Shown one piece after another: positions 8,852 through 16,374 of a stretch of DNA of 64,000 nucleotides. The position numbers and the translations under genes were made by a program. Each line of letters starts with the position of its first letter. The first letter of the stretch is position 1. Under the pieces are notes generated by a model, which did no database searches, was not told the origin of the DNA, and saw nothing but the letters and a program-made list of their open reading frames with translations. The stretch is from Rhodanobacter denitrificans (GTDB lineage: Bacteria > Pseudomonadota > Gammaproteobacteria > Xanthomonadales > Rhodanobacteraceae): NCBI RefSeq assembly GCF_000230695.2, contig NC_020541.1, positions 3,782,001-3,846,000 of the forward strand, read 5' to 3'.

Positions 8852-8896
8852 ATCGTTTTCTCGGCACTTCGCCAGCGATCGAATCATTTTTCTCGG
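8852..8896. promoter_or_regulatory. Direct repeat in the EamA/Lrp divergent promoter region
   Basis: ATCGTTTTCTCGG (8852-8864) recurs as ATCATTTTTCTCGG (8883-8896), 31 bases apart, about three helical turns. The two copies lie between the divergent transporter and Lrp genes and could be paired Lrp-type binding sites. Confidence 0.35.
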
Positions 8897-8920
8897 GGTC
8901 CCGCCTTGGAATCGAAAGTC

Positions 8921-9415
8921 ATGGAATCAAAGCCGGAACTGGACGCCAAGGACTGGCAGCTGCTCGAAGCGCTGCAGCAGGACGCGCGCCTGGGCTACGC
9001 CGAGTTGGGCCGCAAGGTGCGCCTGTCCGCGCCGGCGGTGGCCGAGCGGGTGAAGCGGCTGGAGGAAGCCGGGGTGATCAGCGGCTACCGCGCCACGGTC
9101 GATCCGAAGCGGCTGGGTTACGGCATCAGCGCGATGATCCGGCTGCGTTGCGACGGCGCCACCTGCGCGCGCATCGGCGCACTGGTGGCGGACATTCCCG
9201 AGGTGCTCGAATGCCGCCGGCTGGCCGGCGAGGACTCGGCCCTGCTGCACGTGGTGGCGATGTCGATCGGCCACCTCGAAGCCGTGCTCGACCGCCTGCT
9301 GAAAACCGGTGCCAGCACCAGCACCACCACCCTGATCGTGCTGCAGACGCCGCACGAGCATCGTCCGCTGACCCGCGCCATGTGGAACGCGGCACGCGCG
9401 ATGTCCGACGATTGA
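8921..9415 (+). CDS. Lrp/AsnC-family transcriptional regulator
   Basis: 164 residues. An AsnC-type winged HTH occupies about residues 6-65 (LDAKDWQLLEALQQDARLGYAELGRKVRLS) and an RAM/ligand-binding domain follows from about 70 to 150. These regulators form dimers or octamers and respond to amino acids. ATG 8921 was chosen over an in-frame ATG at 8843 because MESKPELDAKD matches the family start. Divergent from the EamA transporter, so it probably controls that gene and itself. The next gene, a phosphoesterase, starts 25 bases after its stop and could be read from the same transcript. Confidence 0.93.
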   Translation: MESKPELDAKDWQLLEALQQDARLGYAELGRKVRLSAPAVAERVKRLEEAGVISGYRATVDPKRLGYGISAMIRLRCDGATCARIGALVADIPEVLECRRLAGEDSALLHVVAMSIGHLEAVLDRLLKTGASTSTTTLIVLQTPHEHRPLTRAMWNAARAMSDD

Positions 9416-9440
9416 CACCCACCCGCCAGCGACCGACGCC

Positions 9441-11132
9441 ATGACCGACCCGATCGACCACCAGCCCCTGGCCCCGCCCGACGAGGCACCCGCCGACCCC
9501 GCACGCCGGCGCCTGCTCGGCGGCCTCGCGCTGGCCGGCGCGGCGCTCGCCGCCGGCGGCTGCAAGCCGTTCGGCGGGCAGCCACCGGCGTCGGCACCCA
9601 CGGTCGCCGACGCGGCGCTCGACGCGCAGCTGCGCCGGCACATCCGCCACGTGGTGGTGCTGTACGCGGAGAACCGCAGCTTCAACAACCTGTTCGCGGA
9701 CTTTCCCGGCATGGCCCAGCCGCTGCAGGCGCTCGACTCGCCGGCCTACCGCCAGCGCGACCGCGACGGCCGCCTGCTCGACACGCTGCCGCCAGTCTGG
9801 GGCGGCCTGGCGCCGCACCCGCAAACCGTCGACGACCGCCAGTACCGGATCGACGAGTCGGCGATCAGCGGCCTGCCGAACCGTCCGTTCGTGCTCGCCA
9901 CGCCCGACGGTACGCCACTGCCGCACGGCGTGATCACCCGCGACCTGGTGCATCGCTTCTACGAGAACCAGCTGCAGATCAACGGCGGCCGCAACGACGG
10001 CTTCGTCGCCTGGGGCAATACCGGCGCGATGACCATGGGCCACTATGCCGACGGTGCGAAGCTGCGGCTGTGGCAGCTGGCCCGCCAATACACCCTGTGC
10101 GACAACTTCTTCATGGGCGCGTTCGGCGGCTCGTTCCTCAACCACCAGTACCTGGCCGCGGCGCAGCCGCCTTACTACCCGCACGCGGACCGCAGCCCGG
10201 CGAGGTTCCAGATCGCCACGCTGGAAGGCGACGACCCCACCGGCATCCGTCCGAAGCTGGCCGAGGGCTCGCCGGCCAGCGCGATGCAGGGGCGCCCGAC
10301 GTTCGTCACCCACGACGCGCTCACGCCCGACTTCTGGGCGGTCAACACGATCGGCCCGGCCTATGCGCCGGGATTCAGCCGCGACAAGCACGACCCGCGC
10401 CTGACCGACGCGGCCAGCCCGAACACGCTGCCCGCGCAGAGCCACGCCACCATCGGCGACGCCTTGTCCGCCGTCGGCGTCGACTGGGCCTGGTACGCCG
10501 GCGCCTGGCAGCTGGCGCTGGACGGCCGCGGCGACGGCGACCACCGCGCGTTCCCGGAGGTGCCGAACTTCCAGCCGCACCACCAGCCGTTCAACTACTT
10601 CCGCCAGTTCGCGCCCGGCACCGCAGCGCGCGCGCGGCACCTGCGCGACGCCGGTACGGGCGGCGAGTCGGCCACCAACCACTTCCTCGCCGCGGCCGCC
10701 GCCGGCACGCTGCCGCCGGTGACGTTCTACAAGCCGCAGGGCGACCTCAACATGCACGCCGGCTACGCCAGCGTGGACGCCGGCGACCGCCACCTGGCAC
10801 AGGTGGTCCAGGCGCTGCAGGCCAGCCCGCTGTGGCCGAACATGCTGGTCGTGATCACCGTCGACGAGAACGGCGGCTGGTGGGACCACGTGGTGCCGCC
10901 GAAGGGCGACCGCTGGGGCCCGGGCTCGCGCATCCCGGCGCTGGTGGTGTCGCCGTTCGCGAAGAAGGGTTTCGTCGACCACAGCGTCTACGACACCGGA
11001 TCGATCCTGCGCTTGATCACCCGCCGCTTCGGCCTGGCGAAACTGCCCGGCCTCAAACTGCGCGAGCAGGCGATGATCGCCGCCGGCGGTCCGCCGCCGG
11101 GCGACCTCACCGCCGCACTGCAGTTCGACTGA
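9441..11132 (+). CDS. AcpA-type acid phosphatase / phospholipase C-family phosphoesterase
   Basis: 563 residues. The N-terminus combines a twin-arginine-like stretch (ARRRLLGG), a hydrophobic segment and a lipobox-like AAGGC, so it may be a Tat-exported lipoprotein. The phosphoesterase (PF04185-type) catalytic region starts at VVVLYAENRSFNNLF, with the N-R-S-F motif of AcpA and bacterial phospholipases C; HAGYASVDAGDRH and VITVDENGGWWDHVVPP form the remaining metal-binding blocks. Members hydrolyse phosphomonoesters or phospholipids outside the cytoplasm. It lies in the same direction as the Lrp gene and pip. Whether the substrate is a phospholipid or a soluble phosphate ester cannot be told from sequence. 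Confidence 0.85.
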   Translation: MTDPIDHQPLAPPDEAPADPARRRLLGGLALAGAALAAGGCKPFGGQPPASAPTVADAALDAQLRRHIRHVVVLYAENRSFNNLFADFPGMAQPLQALDSPAYRQRDRDGRLLDTLPPVWGGLAPHPQTVDDRQYRIDESAISGLPNRPFVLATPDGTPLPHGVITRDLVHRFYENQLQINGGRNDGFVAWGNTGAMTMGHYADGAKLRLWQLARQYTLCDNFFMGAFGGSFLNHQYLAAAQPPYYPHADRSPARFQIATLEGDDPTGIRPKLAEGSPASAMQGRPTFVTHDALTPDFWAVNTIGPAYAPGFSRDKHDPRLTDAASPNTLPAQSHATIGDALSAVGVDWAWYAGAWQLALDGRGDGDHRAFPEVPNFQPHHQPFNYFRQFAPGTAARARHLRDAGTGGESATNHFLAAAAAGTLPPVTFYKPQGDLNMHAGYASVDAGDRHLAQVVQALQASPLWPNMLVVITVDENGGWWDHVVPPKGDRWGPGSRIPALVVSPFAKKGFVDHSVYDTGSILRLITRRFGLAKLPGLKLREQAMIAAGGPPPGDLTAALQFD

Positions 11133-11141
11133 CGCAACAAA

Positions 11142-11188
11142 CTCCCCCCGCTTGCCCCCAAGGGACTTCCTTCGGTCGCAGGGGGGAG
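11142..11188. repeat. C-run/G-run hairpin
   Basis: CTCCCCCC (11142-11149) pairs with GGGGGGAG (11181-11188), and the flanking GC pair is continuous apart from one bulged A. It sits between the phosphoesterase stop and pip and may work as a terminator or be a member of the genome's C-rich palindromic repeats (compare 18235-18343). Confidence 0.45.
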
Positions 11189-11214
11189 GACAAAATCCAC
11201 AAGAGATCCCCGCC

Positions 11215-12168
11215 ATGCGCGAGATGTACCCCGAGATCGAGCCGTACCGTACCCACCGCCTCGCCGTCGATGCGATCCACACCCTGTACGTGGAGGAATG
11301 CGGCAACCCCGCTGGCCTGCCGGTGGTGTTCCTGCATGGCGGCCCGGGCGCGGGATTGTCGGCCTACCACCGCCGCTTCTTCGACCCGACGCGCTACCGC
11401 ATCGTGCTGTTCGACCAGCGTGGCGCCGGCCAGTCGGCCCCGTTCGCCGAGCTCACCGACAACACCACATGGCACCTGGTCGCCGACATCGAGGCGATCC
11501 GCGAACAGTTGGAGATCGAGCGCTGGGTGGTGTTCGGCGGCTCCTGGGGCTCGACCCTGGCGCTGGCCTACGCGCAGACGCACGCCGAGCGCGTGCTCGG
11601 CCTGGTGCTGCGCGGCATCTTCCTCGGCCGGCCGCAGGAACTGCGCTGGTTCAACGAGGTGGACGGCGGCGCGGCGCAGATCTTCCCCGAGCGCTGGGCG
11701 CGCTTCCTCGCCTTCATCCCCGAGGCCGAACGCGGTTCGATGCTGGACGCCTACTGGAGCCGCCTGACCAGCGACGACGAGGCCACCCGGCTTGCCGCGG
11801 CGCGGGCGTGGAGCGCATGGGAAGGCGGCAGCACCACCTTGCTGCACGACCCCGACGCCGGCGGCGAGTTCGAGGACCCGCACAAGGCGGTCAGCCTGGC
11901 CGTGATGGAGGCGCACTACTTCCGCCACGCCATCTTCCTCGAACCCGACCAGCTGCTGCGCGACGTCGGGCGCATCCGCCGCATCCCCGCCACCATCGTG
12001 CACGGCCGCTACGACATCATCTGCCCGATGGCGAGCGCATACGACCTCAGCCAGGCCTGGCCGGAAGCGCGCCTGCAGGTGGTGCTGGCCGGGCACAGCG
12101 CGGCCGACCCGGCGATCGTGGACAAGCTGGTGGCGGCAACCGACCTGATGGCCGACCACTACTGCTGA
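11215..12168 (+). CDS. pip: Proline iminopeptidase
   Basis: 317 residues, the usual length for the Xanthomonas-type enzyme, which removes N-terminal proline from peptides in the cytoplasm. It is an alpha/beta-hydrolase of family S33: HGGPGAG oxyanion region at 41-47, nucleophile elbow GGSWGS with Ser110, an acidic residue in GRYDIICP and His in the C-terminal AGHSA. ATG 11215 (MREMYPEIEPY) is the conserved family start; an in-frame upstream ATG at 11152 would add unrelated residues from the G/C-rich hairpin. Downstream genes follow in the same direction after 34 bases. Confidence 0.95.
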   Translation: MREMYPEIEPYRTHRLAVDAIHTLYVEECGNPAGLPVVFLHGGPGAGLSAYHRRFFDPTRYRIVLFDQRGAGQSAPFAELTDNTTWHLVADIEAIREQLEIERWVVFGGSWGSTLALAYAQTHAERVLGLVLRGIFLGRPQELRWFNEVDGGAAQIFPERWARFLAFIPEAERGSMLDAYWSRLTSDDEATRLAAARAWSAWEGGSTTLLHDPDAGGEFEDPHKAVSLAVMEAHYFRHAIFLEPDQLLRDVGRIRRIPATIVHGRYDIICPMASAYDLSQAWPEARLQVVLAGHSAADPAIVDKLVAATDLMADHYC

Positions 12169-12202
12169 GTTCCCCCACCGTCACCGGCACCGAGGAAACT
12201 CC

Positions 12203-13495
12203 ATGCGCATACTGGTCACCGGCGCCTACGGCTTCATCGGCGCACACACCGTCGCGGCACTGACGGCGGCCGGCCACGAAGTAGTCTGCGCGGTGCGCGG
12301 CGCGCGCCTCGACACGCGCTTCCCCGGCCTCGCGGCGGTCGCTTGCGACATGGCCCGCGACGTGCGCAGCGAGGATTGGCTGCCCCGCCTCGCCGGCGTC
12401 GAGGCGGTAGTCAACTGCGCGGGCATCCTGCGCGAGCGCGGCGCCGACACTTTCGCCGCCGTGCACGAACAGGCGCCGCTGGCGTTGTTCCGCGCCTGCG
12501 CGCAGGCCGGGGTACGGCGGGCGATCCAGCTGTCCGCGCTGGGCCACGCCGAAGACGGCGCCTTCATCGCCTCCAAGCATCGCGGCGACAGCGCGCTGAT
12601 GGCACTGGAGCTGGACTGGCTGGTGCTGCGCCCGTCGCTGGTCTACGGCGCACGCGGCTCCTACGGCGGCAGTTCGCTGCTGCGCGCGCTGGCCGGGCTG
12701 CCCGGCTTGCTGCCGCTGCCCGGCCGTGGCGGGCAACGGCTGCAGCCGATCGCCGCCGAAGACGTCGGCGCGGCCGTAGTCGCCGCGCTGGCCCGGCCGG
12801 CGGTCGCCCGCGACGTGCTCGAACTGGTCGGCCCCGACGTGCTGAGCCTGCGCGACTACCTGCTGGCCTGGCGCCGCTGGCTGGGCTTCGGGCGCGCCCG
12901 TACGCTGGCGGTACCCGCGCCGCTGGTGCGCCTGGCCTGCGCGCTGGGCGAGCACCTGGGCCGCGGCCCGCTCGGCAACACCATGGCGCGCATGCTCGAG
13001 CGCGGCAACCTCGGTGCCGCCGACGCCGTCGACCGCCTGCACGAACGCCTCGGCCTGGCGCCGCGGTCGCTGCAACGCGCGCTCGCCGAAGCGCCCAGCC
13101 AGGTGCAGGATCGCTGGCACGCGCGGCTGTATTTCGGCCTGCCGCTGCTGCGCGTGTCGATGGCCCTGCTCTGGCTCGGCTCTGGCGTAGTCGGCTGGCT
13201 GACCCCGCCGGCCGATGTGCTGGCCGCCGCTGCGGACGGTTTGCTCCCGGCTCCCGGCTTGCTCGCCCTGGCACGCGCCACCGCCAGCGCCGACCTGCTG
13301 CTGGGCGCGCTGTGCCTTCTGCGCTGGCGGCCGCGCCTGGTGCTGGCGCTGATGCTGGCGATGCTGCTCGGCTACACCGTCGCCATCGGCACCGCCTGGC
13401 CGGTCCACTGGCTGGATCCGTTCGGCGGCTTGCTGAAGAACCTGCCGCTGATCGCGGCGCTGGCGCTGCTGCTGGCGACGGAAGAGCACCGATGA
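12203..13495 (+). CDS. SDR (NAD(P)-binding) protein with DoxX-like membrane C-terminus
   Basis: 430 residues. An atypical short-chain dehydrogenase N-terminus (GAYGFIGAHTVAAL, a G-x-x-G-x-x-G nucleotide motif at about 7-13) is followed from about residue 310 by four hydrophobic segments of DoxX type. The classical Y-x-x-x-K pair is not obvious, so it may bind a nucleotide without ordinary dehydrogenase activity. It overlaps the downstream DUF2269 gene by ATGA, showing translational coupling. This two-gene arrangement recurs in proteobacteria; its role is unknown, probably a membrane redox or lipid-linked function. Confidence 0.8.
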   Translation: MRILVTGAYGFIGAHTVAALTAAGHEVVCAVRGARLDTRFPGLAAVACDMARDVRSEDWLPRLAGVEAVVNCAGILRERGADTFAAVHEQAPLALFRACAQAGVRRAIQLSALGHAEDGAFIASKHRGDSALMALELDWLVLRPSLVYGARGSYGGSSLLRALAGLPGLLPLPGRGGQRLQPIAAEDVGAAVVAALARPAVARDVLELVGPDVLSLRDYLLAWRRWLGFGRARTLAVPAPLVRLACALGEHLGRGPLGNTMARMLERGNLGAADAVDRLHERLGLAPRSLQRALAEAPSQVQDRWHARLYFGLPLLRVSMALLWLGSGVVGWLTPPADVLAAAADGLLPAPGLLALARATASADLLLGALCLLRWRPRLVLALMLAMLLGYTVAIGTAWPVHWLDPFGGLLKNLPLIAALALLLATEEHR

Positions 13496-13971
13496 ACGAC
13501 GCCTACGCGCTGCTGAAGACCGTGCACATCCTGTCGTCCACGCTGCTGTTCGGCACCGGCCTGGGCACCGCCTTCTTCTTCTGGTTCACCCACCGCAGCG
13601 GCCAGCCTGCGGCGATCGCGGTCGCCGCACGACTGACCGTGCGCGCGGACACCCTGTTCACCACGCCGGCGGTGATCGTGCAGCCGCTGTCGGGTTATCT
13701 GCTGATGCGACTGCTGGGCTTCGACTGGCACACGCCGTGGCTGCAGGCCGCCGCCGCGCTGTACCTGCTGGCCGGCGCCTGCTGGCTGCCGGTGGTGTGG
13801 CTGCAATGGCGGGCGTGCCGGCTCGCCGACGCCGCACTGCGCGACGGCACGGCGCTGCCGCCGGCCTACCACCGCTGCATGCGCATCTGGTTCGCGCTGG
13901 GCTGGCCGGCCTTCCTCGCGGTGCTCGCCACCTTCTGGCTGATGGTCGCCAAGCCGCCGCTGTGGGGTTGA
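13492..13971 (+). CDS. DUF2269 integral membrane protein
   Basis: 159 residues with four membrane helices (about 5-25, 50-72, 80-102, 130-152), as in DUF2269. The first helix carries conserved H-x-x-S-S-x-x-L-F-G-x-G, typical of the family. Its start ATG overlaps the stop of the SDR/DoxX-like gene, so the products are coupled and probably work together. No cofactor motif is conclusive. Confidence 0.85.
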   Translation: MNDAYALLKTVHILSSTLLFGTGLGTAFFFWFTHRSGQPAAIAVAARLTVRADTLFTTPAVIVQPLSGYLLMRLLGFDWHTPWLQAAAALYLLAGACWLPVVWLQWRACRLADAALRDGTALPPAYHRCMRIWFALGWPAFLAVLATFWLMVAKPPLWG

Positions 13972-14029
13972 GTCCGTCTGGCGGCACAGCGCGGGGAGGT
14001 GCTGTTCCGGCCGCCTCCGCCGGCGCCCG

Positions 14030-16210
14030 TCAGGACACGGGGGCGTGGCGGTGGGCGACCACCCAGCGACGAAAGCTGGCGTCGTCGACCGGGCGGCTGA
14101 TCAGGTAGCCCTGCAGGGCGTCGCAGCCCATCTGTTCCAGCGCCTGGCGCTGGAACGCGGTCTCCACGCCTTCCGCCACCGCCACGATGCCCAGCCGGTG
14201 CGCCATGTCGATGATGAAGCCGGCCAGCGGATTGCCGGCCTCGACCTGCAGCTCGCTCACGAAGGCGCGGTCGATCTTGAGGACGTCCAGCGGCAGGTGT
14301 TGCAGGTAGTTCAGCGAGGAGTAGCCGACGCCGAAGTCGTCCAGCGCCAGCCGGAAGCCCGCGGCGGCGAGCCGTCGCAGGGTCGCCTGCGCGCCGTCGA
14401 AATCCTGCAGCAAGGCGCTCTCGGTCAGTTCCAGGGTGAGCCGCGCCGGCGCGACGCCGGCCGCATGCACCTGCGCCACCAGCCGGGCGGCATAGTGCGG
14501 ATGGACGAGTTGCCAGGCGCTCACGTTGACCGCCAGGGACCCGCCGTGGGGGATGCCGTCGCGATCCCAGGCGCGCAGGTGCGCGCAGGCCTCGTCGACG
14601 ACCCAGGCGCCGAGCGCGTGGATCAGACCGGTTTCCTCGGCCAGCGGGATGAATTTTTCCGGCGCCACTTCGCCCAGCTGCGGGTGGTGCCAGCGCAGCA
14701 GCGCCTCGGCGCCCAGCAGTTCGCCCGCGGTCGTGATCTGCGGCTGGAAATGCAGCGCGAACTGCGTGCCCATGCGATCCTGCTCCAGCGCCTCACGCAG
14801 GCCGCGTTCCAGGCGCAGGCGCTGGTCGGCCTCCTGCTGCATCGGCGGCAGGAACACCCGCACCGTGTTGCGTCCGGCCGCCTTGGCCCGGTACAGCGCG
14901 ATGTCGGCCCGGCGCAGCAGGTCGGCCACGCCCACCTCGCCGACGGGGTATACCGCCACGCCGACGCTGGCACCCACCCCGAGCACGTGCCGGCCCTCCA
15001 TCACCGGCTCGGACACCAGCGCGATCACGTCCTGCGCGACCCGCTCCGCGCGTGCCTGCACTTCCGACGGCGTGCGTTCCCGCAACCCCAGCATCAAGAC
15101 GAACTCGTCTCCGCCCAAGCGCGCCAGCGTGGCCTCGGGTGGCGCCGCGGCAAGCAGGCGCTCGGCCATGGCCTGCAGCAGGCGATCGCCGACGTGGTGA
15201 CCCAGGCCGTCGTTGATGGTCTTGAAGTTGTCCAGATCGATCAGCAGCAAGGCGCCGCAGACGCCGCGCGCCAGCGCGTCGGCACGCGATTCGGCGAGCC
15301 GCTTCAGCGCACAGGCGCGATTGGGCAGGCCAGTCAGGCTGTCGTGATAGGCGAGATGGCGCAGGTTCTGCTCGGCGGCGTGGCGCGTGTGTTCCTCGAC
15401 CTCGAGCTGCCGCCGGGTGTGTTCCAGTTGTGCCGTACGCCGGCGCATCTGCGCGGCCAGCGACAGGCTCATCAGCAACACGAAGGGCAGGAAGGCGAAG
15501 GCGTCCAGGTAGGGAGCCTGGTAGCCGAGCAGGTCGACCATGATGTCGCCCCACAGCAGGACGACGAACTGCACGATCAGGCAGCCGCCCAGCAACACGG
15601 CGCGCAGCGTGTCGCCGCCGCGGTACTGCGCCCATGCGCGGCCGAGCGCCCACAGGAAGACCGCATAACTGGCCACATGGAAGGCCAGACCCCAGGCCGA
15701 GGCGGCGCCGGAGACGCGGTACAGCCGCTCGCCCCACGGCAGCACGATGGCTTGGCCCGGTTCCAGGCGCGAGAAGAACAGGGTGGCCGGCGCCGACCCG
15801 TTGACACACAGCAGCACCACCATCAGCAGGCTCATCGCCAGCAGCAGGCGCCAGCGGGTGCCGGCGCCGGTGTAGGCGCGGATGAACACCACCATGGGGG
15901 CGAGGCTGGCGATGGCCGCCGCGATCATCCAGTGCAGCGCAGCGGTGGCCGCCGCCAGCCCGTCGGCCCGCGCCAGCCGCATGTTGCCAAGCGCAAGCAC
16001 GGCGATGCACAGGCACAGCGCCGCGTAGGAAAGATAGACGGCTTCGCGGCGCCGCCACAGGCCGATGACCACGAACTGCACGCCGGAGGCGAATGCGATG
16101 CCGGTGGTGGCGATCAGGGCCGCGATGAAGTAGCCGAACGCCGATGGATCCGCGCCAATCAGCATGCCCTCTCCCCAGGTTCGCGCCGCCGACGCGTAGT
16201 CGTCGATCAT
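14030..16210 (-). CDS. Membrane-bound diguanylate cyclase/phosphodiesterase (GGDEF-EAL)
   Basis: 726 residues. Seven to eight membrane segments fill the first ~270 residues (7TM sensor-like, from FGYFIAALIATTGIAF to LDAFAFLPFVLLMSLS), then a short coiled coil, a GGDEF domain with intact GGDEF at 366-370 and an EAL domain with intact EAL at 502-504, plus DDFGVGYSSLNYL and KIDRAFV blocks expected of active phosphodiesterases. The protein could therefore make and break c-di-GMP. ATG 16210 (MIDDYAS) was chosen because the upstream in-frame extension is not membrane-like and overlaps the opposite promoter region. c-di-GMP may link it to the CRP/Clp-type site upstream of the polysaccharide locus at 35.5 kb. 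Confidence 0.93.
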   Translation of the reverse strand: MIDDYASAARTWGEGMLIGADPSAFGYFIAALIATTGIAFASGVQFVVIGLWRRREAVYLSYAALCLCIAVLALGNMRLARADGLAAATAALHWMIAAAIASLAPMVVFIRAYTGAGTRWRLLLAMSLLMVVLLCVNGSAPATLFFSRLEPGQAIVLPWGERLYRVSGAASAWGLAFHVASYAVFLWALGRAWAQYRGGDTLRAVLLGGCLIVQFVVLLWGDIMVDLLGYQAPYLDAFAFLPFVLLMSLSLAAQMRRRTAQLEHTRRQLEVEEHTRHAAEQNLRHLAYHDSLTGLPNRACALKRLAESRADALARGVCGALLLIDLDNFKTINDGLGHHVGDRLLQAMAERLLAAAPPEATLARLGGDEFVLMLGLRERTPSEVQARAERVAQDVIALVSEPVMEGRHVLGVGASVGVAVYPVGEVGVADLLRRADIALYRAKAAGRNTVRVFLPPMQQEADQRLRLERGLREALEQDRMGTQFALHFQPQITTAGELLGAEALLRWHHPQLGEVAPEKFIPLAEETGLIHALGAWVVDEACAHLRAWDRDGIPHGGSLAVNVSAWQLVHPHYAARLVAQVHAAGVAPARLTLELTESALLQDFDGAQATLRRLAAAGFRLALDDFGVGYSSLNYLQHLPLDVLKIDRAFVSELQVEAGNPLAGFIIDMAHRLGIVAVAEGVETAFQRQALEQMGCDALQGYLISRPVDDASFRRWVVAHRHAPVS

Positions 16211-16374
16211 GGCGACATCCGTGCGGCAAGCTTGCACCTTTCGCCGCAACGAGAAAAGTCTCGGCGACGCGCCGTCCGGAACCGCCGCCCGCCATGCGAC
16301 CAGGCCTTCCGTCACGGGCCAGCCAGCTTGCCGCGATGGCATACTCGTCGCATCCCTGCACCCGGAGCCGCTGC

